Shown: positions 12,123-26,700 of the stretch, in pieces
Numbering within the stretch: position 1 is the stretch's first letter
How the letters are laid out: every line of letters begins with the position of its first letter
NCBI GenBank assembly: GCA_032622095.1
Contig: CP136063.1
Span: 26,724,987-26,788,986 of the forward strand
Length of the DNA: 64,000 nucleotides
Direction: 5' to 3'
DNA from: Siphonodentalium dalli
Lineage: Eukaryota > Mollusca > Scaphopoda > Gadilida > Siphonodentaliidae
The notes under the pieces: generated by a model
Databases searched by the model: none
Told to the model about the DNA's origin: nothing
What the model saw: only the letters and a program-made list of their open reading frames with translations
Position numbers and translations under genes: made by a program

Positions 12123-12227
12123 GAGACATTGAGATTTGTCACCCGCTCGAGAACGGAATGTCTCCCTCGGAGCTTCGCTCCTCGTGAGACATTCCGTTCT
12201 CGAGCGGGTGACAAATCTCAATGTCTC
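12123..12227. repeat. Perfect 42-bp inverted repeat with 21-nt loop
   Basis: Left arm 12123-12164 (starts GAGACATTGAGATTTG) and right arm 12186-12227 are exact reverse complements over all 42 bases. The loop 12165-12185 itself contains GGAGC-TTC-GCTCC, so the whole could fold as one extended hairpin. It lies 98 bp before the first 22-bp satellite monomer. Perfect identity of the arms implies recent origin or ongoing correction. Whether it is a fold-back transposon or a product of the satellite's expansion is not decidable from one copy. Confidence 0.95.
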
Positions 12228-12908
12228 CCTCGACAACGGACGACAACTGTATAATGTTTAACAATATAGAGACACAAGAAATTCAAAGTGGGTTCATGCA
12301 AAATAACATAATTTTATAACCGTCTGTAAAATTACTATAATCAACAAGTAAAATTACTATAATCAACAAGTAAAATTACTATAATCAACAAGTAAAATTA
12401 CTGTCATCAACAAGTAAAATTACTGTCATCAACAAGTAAAACTACTATAATCAACAAGTAAAACTACTATAATCAACAAGTAAAATTACTATAATCAACA
12501 AGTAAAATTACTATCATCAACAAGTAAAATTACTGTCATCAACAAGTAAAATTACTATAATCAACAAGTAAAACTACTATAATCAACAAGTAAAATTACT
12601 GTCATCAACAAGTAAAATTACTATCATCAACAACTAAAATTACTGTCATCAACAAGTAAAATTACTATCATCAACAAGTAAAATTACTATCACCAACAAG
12701 TAAAATTACTGTCATCAACAAGTAAAATTACTATCATCAACAAGTAAAATTACTATCATCAACAAGTAAAATTACTATAATCAACAAGTAAAATTACTAT
12801 CATCAACAAGTAAAATTACTGTCATCAACAAGTAAAATTACTATCATCAACAAGTAAAATTACTGTCATCAACAAGTAAAATTACTATAATCAACAAGTA
12901 AAATTACT

Positions 12909-13700
12909 GTAATCAACAAATAAAATTACTATCATCAACAAGTAAAATTACTATAATCAACAAGTAAAATTACTATCATCAACAAGTAAAATTACTGTCA
13001 TCAACAAGTAAAATTACTGTAATCAACAAGTAAAATTACTATCATCAACAAGTAAAATTACTATAATCAACAAGTAAAATTACTATCATCAACAAGTAAA
13101 ATTACCGTCATCAACAAGTAAAATTACTATAATCAACAAGTAAAATTACTGTAATCAACAAGTAAAATTACTATCATCAACAAGTAAAATTACTATAATC
13201 AACAAGTAAAATTACTATCATCAACAAGTAAAATTACTGTCATCAACAAGTCAAATTACTGTCATCAACAAGTAAAATTACTATCATCAACAAGTAAAAT
13301 TACTGTCATCAACAAGTAAAATTACTATAATCAACAAGTAAAATTACTGTAATCAACAAGTAAACTTACTATCATCAACAAGTAAGATTACTATAATCAA
13401 CAAGTAAAATTACAATCATCAACAAGTAAAATTACTGTCATCAACAAGTAAAATTACTATCATCAACAAGTAAAATTACTGTCATCAACAAGTAAAATTA
13501 CTATAATCAACAAGTAAAATTACTATCATCAACAAGTAAAATTACTATCATCAACAAGTAAAATTACTATCATCAACAAATAAAATTACTGTCATCAACA
13601 AGTAAAATTACTATAATCAACAAGTAAAATTACTATCATCAACAAGTAAAATTACTGTCATCAACAAGTAAAATTACTATCATCAACAAGTAAAATCACT
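12909..13700. repeat. Satellite higher-order block, 2684-bp period, copy 1 (marker span)
   Basis: Five rare monomer variants occur here and again exactly 2684 bp (122 monomers) downstream: the AACAAATA joint at 12909, TTACCGTC near 13105, GTCAAATTAC at 13250, GTAAGATTAC at 13382 and GTAAAATCAC at 13690. Coordinates give the span of the markers I checked, not true block ends. Confidence 0.85.
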
Positions 13701-15592
13701 ATAATCAACAAGTAAAATTACTATCATCAACAAGTAAAATTACTGTCATCAACAAGTAAAATTACTATAATCAACAAGTAAAATTACTATAATCAACAAG
13801 TAAAATTACTATCATCAACAAGTAAAATTACTATCATCAACAAGTAAAATTACTATAATCAACAAGTAAAATTACTATCATCAACAAGTAAAATTACTAT
13901 CATCAACAAGTAAAATTACTATAATCAACAAGTAAAATTACTATAATCAACAAGTAAAATTACTGTAATCAACAAGTAAAATTACTATCATCAACAAGCA
14001 AAATTACTATAATCAACAAGTAAAATTACTATAATCAACAAGTAAAATTACTGTAATCAACAAGTAAAATTACTATCATCAACAAGTAAAATTACTATCA
14101 TCAACAATTAAAATTACTATAATCAACAAGTAAAATTACTGTCATCAACAAGTAAAATTACTATCATCAACAAGTAAAATTACTATCACCAACAAGTAAA
14201 ATTACTATAATCAACAAGTAAAATTACTATAATCAACAAGTAAAATTACTATCATCAACAAGTAAAATTACTATAATCAACAAGTAAAATTACTGTCATC
14301 AACAAGTAAAATTACTATCATCAACAAGTAAAATTACTATCACCAACAAGTAAAATTACTGTCATCAACAAGTAAAATTACTATCATCAACAAGTAAAAT
14401 TACTATCATCAACAAGTAAAATTACTATAATCAACAAGTAAAATTACTATCATCAACAAGTAAAATTACTGTCATCAACAAGTAAAATTACTATCATCAA
14501 CAAGTAAAATTACTGTCATCAACAAGTAAAATTACTATAATCAACAAGTAAAATTACTGTAATCAACAAATAAAATTACTATCATCAACAAGTAAAATTA
14601 CTATAATCAACAAGTAAAATTACTATCATCAACAAGTAAAATTACTGTCATCAACAAGTAAAATTACTGTAATCAACAAGTAAACTTACTATCATCAACA
14701 AGTAAAATTACTATAATCAACAAGTAAAATTACTATCATCAACAAGTAAAATTACTGTCATCAACAAGTAAAATTACTGTCATCAACAAGTAAAATTACT
14801 GTAATCAACAAGTAAAATTACTATCATCAACAAGTAAAATTACTATAATCAACAAGTAAAATTACTATCATCAACAAGTAAAATTACTATAATCAACAAG
14901 TAAAATTACTATCATCAACAAGTAAAATTACTGTCATCAACAAGTAAAATTACTATCATCAACAAGTAAAATTACTGTCATCAACAAGTAAAATTACTAT
15001 CATCAACAAGTAAAATTACTGTCATCAACAAGTAAAATTACTATAATCAACAAGTAAAATTACTGTAATCAACAAGTAAACTTACTATCATCAACAAGTA
15101 AGATTACTATAATCAACAAGTAAAATTACAATCATCAACAAGTAAAATTACTGTCATCAACAAGTAAAATTACTATCATCAACAAGTAAAATTACTGTCA
15201 TCAACAAGTAAAATTACTATAATCAACAAGTAAAATTACTATCATCAACAAGTAAAATTACTATCATCAACAAGTAAAATTACTATAATCAACAAGTAAA
15301 ATTACTATCATCAACAAGTAAAATTACTATCATCAACAAGTAAAATTACTATAATCAACAAGTAAAATTACTATCATCAACAAGTAAAATTACTGTCATC
15401 AACAAGTAAAATTACTATCATCAACAAGTAAAATTACTATCATCAACAAGTAAAATTACTATAATCAACAAGTAAAATTACTATCATCAACAAGTAAAAT
15501 TACTGTCATCAACAAGTAAAATTACTATCATCAACAAGTAAAATTACTGTCATCAACAAGTAAAATTACTATAATCAACAAGTAAAATTACT

Positions 15593-16384
15593 GTAATCAA
15601 CAAATAAAATTACTATCATCAACAAGTAAAATTACTATAATCAACAAGTAAAATTACTATCATCAACAAGTAAAATTACTGTCATCAACAAGTAAAATTA
15701 CTGTAATCAACAAGTAAAATTACTATCATCAACAAGTAAAATTACTATAATCAACAAGTAAAATTACTATCATCAACAAGTAAAATTACCGTCATCAACA
15801 AGTAAAATTACTATAATCAACAAGTAAAATTACTGTAATCAACAAGTAAAATTACTATCATCAACAAGTAAAATTACTATAATCAACAAGTAAAATTACT
15901 ATCATCAACAAGTAAAATTACTGTCATCAACAAGTCAAATTACTGTCATCAACAAGTAAAATTACTATCATCAACAAGTAAAATTACTGTCATCAACAAG
16001 TAAAATTACTATAATCAACAAGTAAAATTACTGTAATCAACAAGTAAACTTACTATCATCAACAAGTAAGATTACTATAATCAACAAGTAAAATTACAAT
16101 CATCAACAAGTAAAATTACTGTCATCAGCAAGTAAAATTACTATCATCAACAAGTAAAATTACTGTCATCAACAAGTAAAATTACTATAATCAACAAGTA
16201 AAATTACTATCATCAACAAGTAAAATTACTATCATCAACAAGTAAAATTACTATCATCAACAAATAAAATTACTGTCATCAACAAGTAAAATTACTATAA
16301 TCAACAAGTAAAATTACTATCATCAACAAGTAAAATTACTGTCATCAACAAGTAAAATTACTATCATCAACAAGTAAAATCACT
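15593..16384. repeat. Satellite higher-order block, 2684-bp period, copy 2 (marker span)
   Basis: It carries the same ordered rare variants as copy 1 at 15593, about 15789, 15934, 16066 and 16374. The constant offset over about 800 bp shows a whole multi-kb segment was duplicated without internal indels. Confidence 0.85.
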
Positions 16385-18529
16385 ATAATCAACAAGTAAA
16401 ATTACTATCATCAACAAGTAAAATTACTGTCATCAACAAGTAAAATTACTATAATCAACAAGTAAAATTACTATAATCAACAAGTAAAATTACTATCATC
16501 AACAAGTAAAATTACTATCATCAACAAGTAAAATTACTATAATCAACAAGTAAAATTACTATCATCAACAAGTAAAATTACTATCATCAACAAGTAAAAT
16601 TACTATAATCAACAAGTAAAATTACTATAATCAACAAGTAAAATTACTGTAATCAACAAGTAAAATTACTATCATCAACAAGCAAAATTACTATAATCAA
16701 CAAGTAAAATTATTATAATCAACAAGTAAAATTACTGTAATCAACAAGTAAAATTACTATCATCAACAAGTAAAATTACTATCATCAACAATTAAAATTA
16801 CTATCACCAACAAGTAAAATTACTATAATCAACAAGTAAAATTACTATAATCAACAAGTAAAATTACTATCATCAACAAGTAAAATTACTATAATCAACA
16901 AGTAAAATTACTGTCATCAACAAGTAAAATTACTATCATCAACAAGTAAAATTACTATCACCAACAAGTAAAATTACTGTCATCAACAAGTAAAATTACT
17001 ATCATCAACAAGTAAAATTACTATCATCAACAAGTAAAATTACTATAATCAACAAGTAAAATTACTATCATCAACAAGTAAAATTACTGTCATCAACAAG
17101 TAAAATTACTATCATCAACAAGTAAAATTACTGTCATCAACAAGTAAAATTACTATAATCAACAAGTAAAATTACTGTAATCAACAAATAAAATTACTAT
17201 CATCAACAAGTAAAATTACTATAATCAACAAGTAAAATTACTATCATCAACAAGTAAAATTACTGTCATCAACAAGTAAAATTACTGTAATCAACAAGTA
17301 AACTTACTATCATCAACAAGTAAAATTACTATAATCAACAAGTAAAATTACTATCATCAACAAGTAAAATTACTGTCATCAACAAGTAAAATTACTGTCA
17401 TCAACAAGTAAAATTACTGTAATCAACAAGTAAAATTACTATCATCAACAAGTAAAATTACTATAATCAACAAGTAAAATTACTATCATCAACAAGTAAA
17501 ATTACTATAATCAACAAGTAAAATTACTATCATCAACAAGTAAAATTACTGTCATCAACAAGTAAAATTACTATCATCAACAAGTAAAATTACTGTCATC
17601 AACAAGTAAAATTACTATCATCAACAAGTAAAATTACTGTCATCAACAAGTAAAATTACTATAATCAACAAGTAAAATTACTGTAATCAACAAGTAAACT
17701 TACTATCATCAACAAGTAAGATTACTATAATCAACAAGTAAAATTACAATCATCAACAAGTAAAATTACTGTCATCAACAAGTAAAATTACTATCATCAA
17801 CAAGTAAAATTACTGTCATCAACAAGTAAAATTACTGTCATCAACAAGTAAAATTACTATCATCAACAAGTAAAATTACTGTCATCAACAAGTAAAATTA
17901 CTATCATCAACAAGTAAAATTACTGTCATCAACAAGTAAAATTACTATAATCAACAAGTAAAATTACTATCATCAACAAGTAAAATTACTGTCATCAACA
18001 AGTAAAATTACTATCATCAACAAGTAAAATTACTGTCATCAACAAGTAAAATTACTATCATCAACAAGTAAAATTACTATAATCAACAAGTAAAATTACT
18101 ATGATCAACAAGTAAAATTACTGTCATCAACAAGTAAAATTACTATAATCAACAAGTAAAATTACTATAATCAACAAGTAAAATTACTATCATCAACAAG
18201 TAAAATTACTGTCATCAACAAGTAAAATTACTATAATCAACAAGTAAAATTACTATCATCAACAAGTAAAATTACTGTCATCAACAAGTAAAATTACTAT
18301 CATCAACAAGTAAAATTACTGTCATCAACAAGTAAAATTACTATCATCAACAAGTAAAATTACTATAATCAACAAGTAAAATTACTATGATCAACAAGTA
18401 AAATTACTGTCATCAACAAGTAAAATTACTATAATCAACAAGTAAAATTACTATAATCAACAAGTAAAATTACTATCATCAACAAGTAAAATTACTATAA
18501 TCAACAAGTATAATTACTGTAATCAACAA

Positions 18530-20465
18530 GTAAACTTACTATCATCAACAAGTAAAATTACTATAATCAACAAGTAAAATTACTATCATCAACAAGTAAA
18601 ATTACTGTCATCAACAAGTAAAATTACTATCATCAACAAGTAAAATTACTGTCATCAACAAGTAAAATTACTATAATCAACAAGTAAAATTACTATCATC
18701 AACAAGTAAAATTACTGTCATCAACAAGTAAAATTACTATCATCAACAAGTAAAATTACTATAATCAACAAGTAAAATTACTATAATCAACAAGTAAAAT
18801 TACTATAATCAACAAGTAAAATTACTGTCATCAACAAGTAAAATTACTATCATCAACAAGTAAAATTACTATAATCAACAAGTAAAATTACTATAATCAA
18901 CAAGTAAAATTACTATAATCAACAAGTAAAATTACTATCATCAACAAGTAAAATTACTATCATCAACAATTAAAATTACTATAATCAACAAGTAAAATTA
19001 CTATCATCAACAAGTAAAATTACTATCATCAACAAGTAAAATTACTATAATCAACAAGTAAAGTTACTATAATCAACAAGTAAAATTACTGTAATCAACA
19101 AGTAAAATTACTATCATCAACAAGTAAAATTACTATCATCAACAAGTAAAATTACTATAATCAACAAGTAAAATTACTATAATCAACAAGTAAAATTACT
19201 ATAATCAACAAGTAAAATTACTATCATCAACAAGTAAAATTACTATCATCAACAATTAAAATTACTATAATCAACAAGTAAAATTACTGTCATCAACAAG
19301 TAAAATTACTATCATCAACAAGTAAAATTACTATCACCAACAAGTAAAATTACTATAATCAACAAGTAAAATTACTATAATCAACAAGTAAAATTACTGT
19401 AATCAACAAGTAAAATTACTATCATCAACAAGTAAAATTACTATCATCAACAAGTAAAATTACTATAATCAACAAGTAAAATTACTGTAATCAACAAGTA
19501 AAATTACTATTATCAACAAGTAATTACTATGTAAAATTACTATCATCAACAAGTAAAATTACTATCATCAACAATTAAAATTACTATAATCAACAAGTAA
19601 AATTACTATCATCAACAAGTAAAATTACTATCATCAACAAGTAAAATTACTATCATCAACAAGTAAAATTACTGCCATCAACAAGTAAAATTACTATTAT
19701 CAACAAGTAAAATTACTATAATCAACAAGTAAAATTACTATAATCAACATATAAAATTACTATAATCAACAAGTAAAATTATTGTCATCAACAAGTAAAA
19801 TTACTATAATCAACAAGTAAAATTACTGTCATCAACAAGTAAAATTACTATCATCAACAAGTAAAATTACTATCATCAACAAGTAAAATTACTATCATCA
19901 ACAAGTAAAATTACTATAATCAACAAGTAAAATTACTGTCATCAACAAGTAAAATTACTATCATCAACAAGTAAAATTACTGTCATCAACAAGTAAAATT
20001 ACTATCATCAACAAGTAAAATTACTGTCATCAACAAGTAAAATTACTATAATCAGCAAGTAAAATTACTATCATCAACAAGTAAAATTACTATCATCAAC
20101 AAGTAAAATTACTATCATCAACAAGTAAAATTACTATAATCAACAATTAAAATTACTGTCATCAACAAGTAAAATTATTGTCATCAACAAGTAAAACTAC
20201 TAAAATCAACAATTAAAATTACTATAATCAACAATTAAAATTACTATGATCAACAATTAAAATTACTAGAATCAACAAGTAAAATTACTATCATCAACAA
20301 GTAAAATTACTGTCATCAACAAGTAAAATTACTGTCATCAACAAGTAAAATAACTGTCATCAACAAGTAAAATTACTATCATCAACAAGTAAAATTACTA
20401 TAATCAACAAGTAAAATTACTATAATCAACAAGTAAAATTACTATTATCAACAAGTAAAATTACA
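18530..20465. repeat. Satellite long-range block, copy 1 (marker span)
   Basis: It contains a chain of unusual monomers: GTAAACTTAC at 18530, a shortened monomer with TAATTACTATG at 19521, and a cluster starting GTAAAACTACTAAAATC at 20191 followed by three AACAATTA-joined monomers and a CTAGAATC monomer. The same chain recurs near 21.8-23.7 and 32.2-34.1 kb. Confidence 0.9.
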
Positions 20466-21796
20466 CTAATCAACAAGTAAAATTACTATCATCAACAAGT
20501 AAAATTACTATCATCAACAAGTAAAATTACTGTCATCAACAAGTAAAATTACTATAATCAACAAGTAAAATTACTATAATCAACAAGTAAAATTACTATC
20601 ATCAACAAGTAAAATTACTATCATCAACAAGTAAAATTACTATAATCAACAAGTAAAATTACTGTAATCAACAAGTAAAATTACTATCATCAACAAGCAA
20701 AATTACTATAATCAACAAGTAAAATTACTATAATCAACAAGTAAAATTACTGTAATCAACAAGTAAAATTACTATCATCAACAAGTAAAATTACTGTAAT
20801 CAACAAGTAAACTTACTATCATCAACAAGTAAAATTACTATAATCAACAAGTAAAATTACTATCATCAACAAGTAAAATTACTGTCATCAACAAGTAAAA
20901 TTACTATCATCAACAAGTAAAATTACTGTCATCAACAAGTAAAATTACTATCATCAACAAGTAAAATTACTGTCATCAACAAGTAAAATTACTATAATCA
21001 ACAAGTAAAATTACTGTAATCAACAAGTAAACTTACTATCATCAACAAGTAAGATTACTATAATCAACAAGTAAAATTACAATCATCAACAAGTAAAATT
21101 ACTGTCATCAACAAGTAAAATTACTATCATCAACAAGTAAAATTACTGTCATCAACAAGTAAAATTACTATAATCAACAAGTAAAATTACTATCATCAAC
21201 AAGTAAAATTACTGTCATCAACAAGTAAAATTACTATCATCAACAAGTAAAATTACTGTCATCAACAAGTAAAATTACTATAATCAACAAGTAAAATTAC
21301 TATCATCAACAAGTAAAATTACTGTCATCAACAAGTAAAATTACTATCATCAACAAGTAAAATTACTGTCATCAACAAGTAAAATTACTATCATCAACAA
21401 GTAAAATTACTATAATCAACAAGTAAAATTACTATGATCAACAAGTAAAATTACTGTCATCAACAAGTAAAATTACTATAATCAACAAGTAAAATTACTA
21501 TAATCAACAAGTAAAATTACTATCATCAACAAGTAAAATTACTGTCATCAACAAGTAAAATTACTATCATCAACAAGTAAAATTACTGTCATCAACAAGT
21601 AAAATTACTATCATCAACAAGTAAAATTACTATAATCAACAAGTAAAATTACTATGATCAACAAGTAAAATTACTGTCATCAACAAGTAAAATTACTATA
21701 ATCAACAAGTAAAATTACTATAATCAACAAGTAAAATTACTATCATCAACAAGTAAAATTACTATAATCAACAAGTAAAATTACTGTAATCAACAA

Positions 21797-23730
21797 GTAA
21801 ACTTACTATCATCAACAAGTAAAATTACTATAATCAACAAGTAAAATTACTATCATCAACAAGTAAAATTACTGTCATCAACAAGTAAAATTACTATCAT
21901 CAACAAGTAAAATTACTGTCATCAACAAGTAAAATTACTATAATCAACAAGTAAAATTACTATCATCAACAAGTAAAATTACTGTCATCAACAAGTAAAA
22001 TTACTATCATCAACAAGTAAAATTACTATAATCAACAAGTAAAATTACTATAATCAACAAGTAAAATTACTATAATCAACAAGTAAAATTACTGTCATCA
22101 ACAAGTAAAATTACTATCATCAACAAGTAAAATTACTATAATCAACAAGTAAAATTACTATAATCAACAAGTAAAATTACTATAATCAACAAGTAAAATT
22201 ACTATCATCAACAAGTAAAATTACTATCATCAACAATTAAAATTACTATAATCAACAAGTAAAATTACTATCATCAACAAGTAAAATTACTATCATCAAC
22301 AAGTAAAATTACTATAATCAACAAGTAAAGTTACTATAATCAACAAGTAAAATTACTGTAATCAACAAGTAAAATTACTATCATCAACAAGTAAAATTAC
22401 TATCATCAACAAGTAAAATTACTATAATCAACAAGTAAAATTACTATAATCAACAAGTAATTACTATAATCAACAAGTAAAATTACTATCATCAACAAGT
22501 AAAATTACTATCATCAACAATTAAAATTACTATAATCAACAAGTAAAATTACTGTCATCAACAAGTAAAATTACTATCATCAACAAGTAAAATTACTATC
22601 ACCAACAAGTAAAATTACTATAATCAACAAGTAAAATTACTATAATCAACAAGTAAAATTACTGTAATCAACAAGTAAAATTACTATCATCAACAAGTAA
22701 AATTACTATCATCAACAAGTAAAATTACTATAATCAACAAGTAAAATTACTGTAATCAACAAGTAAAATTACTATTATCAACAAGTAATTACTATGTAAA
22801 ATTACTATCATCAACAAGTAAAATTACTATCATCAACAATTAAAATTACTATAATCAACAAGTAAAATTACTATCATCAACAAGTAAAATTACTATCATC
22901 AACAAGTAAAATTACTATCATCAACAAGTAAAATTACTGCCATCAACAAGTAAAATTACTATTATCAACAAGTAAAATTACTATAATCAACAAGTAAAAT
23001 TACTATAATCAACAAGTAAAATTACTATAATCAACAAGTAAAATTATTGTCATCAACAAGTAAAATTACTATAATCAACAAGTAAAATTACTGTCATCAA
23101 CAAGTAAAATTACTATCATCAACAAGTAAAATTACTATCATCAACAAGTAAAATTACTATCATCAACAAGTAAAATTACTATAATCAACAAGTAAAATTA
23201 CTGTCATCAACAAGTAAAATTACTATCATCAACAAGTAAAATTACTGTCATCAACAAGTAAAATTACTATCATCAACAAGTAAAATTACTGTCATCAACA
23301 AGTAAAATTACTATAATCAGCAAGTAAAATTACTATCATCAACAAGTAAAATTACTATCATCAACAAGTAAAATTACTATCATCAACAAGTAAAATTACT
23401 ATAATCAACAATTAAAATTACTGTCATCAACAAGTAAAATTATTGTCATCAACAAGTAAAACTACTAAAATCAACAATTAAAATTACTATAATCAACAAT
23501 TAAAATTACTATGATCAACAATTAAAATTACTAGAATCAACAAGTAAAATTACTATCATCAACAAGTAAAATTACTGTCATCAACAAGTAAAATTACTGT
23601 CATCAACAAGTAAAATAACTGTCATCAACAAGTAAAATTACTATCATCAACAAGTAAAATTACTAGAATCAACAAGTAAAATTACTATAATCAACAAGTA
23701 AAATTACTATTATCAACAAGTAAAATTACA
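21797..23730. repeat. Satellite long-range block, copy 2 (marker span)
   Basis: Same markers as copy 1, offset 3265 bp at 22786 and 23456 and 3267 bp at 21797. The 2-bp difference is explained by one GTAATTAC monomer near 22458 that lacks two A residues. One base change near 23665 (CTAGAATC for CTATAATC) is private to this copy. Confidence 0.9.
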
Positions 23731-26700
23731 ATAATCAACAAGTAAAATTACTATCATCAACAAGTAAAATTACTATCATCAACAAGTAAAATTACTGTCA
23801 TCAACAAGTAAAATTACTATAATCAACAAGTAAAATTACTATAATCAACAAGTAAAATTACTATCATCAACAAGTAAAATTACTATCATCAACAAGTAAA
23901 ATTACTATAATCAACAAGTAAAATTACTATCATCAACAAGTAAAATTACTATCATCAACAAGTAAAATTACTATAATCAACAAGTAAAATTACTATAATC
24001 AACAAGTAAAATTACTGTAATCAACAAGTAAAATTACTATCATCAACAAGCAAAATTACTATAATCAACAAGTAAAATTACTATAATCAACAAGTAAAAT
24101 TACTGTAATCAACAAGTAAAATTACTATCATCAACAAGTAAAATTACTATCATCAACAATTAAAATTACTATAATCAACAAGTAAAATTACTGTCATCAA
24201 CAAGTAAAATTACTATCATCAACAAGTAAAATTACTATCACCAACAAGTAAAATTACTATAATCAACAAGTAAAATTACTATAATCAACAAGTAAAATTA
24301 CTATCATCAACAAGTAAAATTACTATAATCAACAAGTAAAATTACTGTCATCAACAAGTAAAATTACTATCATCAACAAGTAAAATTACTATCACCAACA
24401 AGTAAAATTACTGTCATCAACAAGTAAAATTACTATCATCAACAAGTAAAATTACTATCATCAACAAGTAAAATTACTATAATCAACAAGTAAAATTACT
24501 ATCATCAACAAGTAAAATTACTGTCATCAACAAGTAAAATTACTATCATCAACAAGTAAAATTACTGTCATCAGCAAGTAAAATTACTATAATCAACAAG
24601 TAAAATTACTGTAATCAACAAATAAAATTACTATCATCAACAAGTAAAATTACTATAATCAACAAGTAAAATTACTATCATCAACAAGTAAAATTACTGT
24701 CATCAACAAGTAAAATTACTGTAATCAACAAGTAAACTTACTATCATCAACAAGTAAAATTACTATAATCAACAAGTAAAATTACTATCATCAACAAGTA
24801 AAATTACTGTCATCAACAAGTAAAATTACTGTCATCAACAAGTAAAATTACTATAATCAACAAGTAAAATTACTATCATCAACAAGTAAAATTACTGTCA
24901 TCAACAAGTAAAATTACTGTCATCAACAAGTAAAATTACTGTAATCAACAAGTAAAATTACTATCATCAACAAGTAAAATTACTATAATCAACAAGTAAA
25001 ATTACTATCATCAACAAGTAAAATTACTATAATCAACAAGTAAAATTACTATCATCAACAAGTAAAATTACTGTCATCAACAAGTAAAATTACTATCATC
25101 AACAAGTAAAATTACTGTCATCAACAAGTAAAATTACTATCATCAACAAGTAAAATTACTGTCATCAACAAGTAAAATTACTATAATCAACAAGTAAAAT
25201 TACTGTAATCAACAAGTAAACTTACTATCATCAACAAGTAAGATTACTATAATCAACAAGTAAAATTACAATCATCAACAAGTAAAATTACTGTCATCAA
25301 CAAGTAAAATTACTATCATCAACAAGTAAAATTACTGTCATCAACAAGTAAAATTACTATAATCAACAAGTAAAATTACTATCATCAACAAGTAAAATTA
25401 CTGTCATCAACAAGTAAAATTACTATCATCAACAAGTAAAATTACTGTCATCAACAAGTAAAATTACTATAATCAACAAGTAAAATTACTATCATCAACA
25501 AGTAAAATTACTGTCATCAACAAGTAAAATTACTATCATCAACAAGTAAAATTACTGTCATCAACAAGTAAAATTACTATCATCAACAAGTAAAATTACT
25601 ATAATCAACAAGTAAAATTACTATGATCAACAAGTAAAATTACTGTCATCAACAAGTAAAATTACTATAATCAACAAGTAAAATTACTATAATCAACAAG
25701 TAAAATTACTATCATCAACAAGTAAAATTACTGTCATCACAAGTAAAATTACTATCATCAACAAGTAAAATTACTATCATCAACAATTAAAATTACTATA
25801 ATCAACAAGTAAAATTACTGTCATCAACAAGTAAAATTACTATCATCAACAAGTAAATTACTATCACCAACAAGTAAAATTACTATAATCAACAAGTAAA
25901 ATTACTATAATCAACAAGTAAAATTACTATCATCAACAAGTAAAATTACTATAATCAACAAGTAAAATTACTGTCATCAACAAGTAAAATTACTATCATC
26001 AACAAGTAAAATTACTATCACCAACAAGTAAAATTACTGTCATCAACAAGTAAAATTACTATCATCAACAAGTAAAATTACTATCATCAACAAGTAAAAT
26101 ACTATAATCAACAAGTAAAATTACTATCATCAACAAGTAAAATTACTGTCATCAACAAGTAAAATTACTATCATCAACAAGTAAAATTACTGTCATCAGC
26201 AAGTAAAATTACTATAATCAACAAGTAAAATTACTGTAATCAACAAATAAAATTACTATCATCAACAAGTAAAATTACTATAATCAACAAGTAAAATTAC
26301 TATCATCAACAAGTAAAATTACTGTCATCAACAAGTAAAATTACTGTAATCAACAAGTAAACTTACTATCATCAACAAGTAAAATTACTATAATCAACAA
26401 GTAAAATTACTATCATCAACAAGTAAAATTACTGTCATCAACAAGTAAAATTACTGTCATCAACAAGTAAAATTACTGTAATCAACAAGTAAAATTACTA
26501 TCATCAACAAGTAAAATTACTATAATCAACAAGTAAAATTACTATCATCAACAAGTAAAATTACTATAATCAACAAGTAAAATTACTATCATCAACAAGT
26601 AAAATTACTGTCATCAACAAGTAAAATTACTATCATCAACAAGTAAAATTACTGTCATCAACAAGTAAAATTACTATCATCAACAAGTAAAATTACTGTC

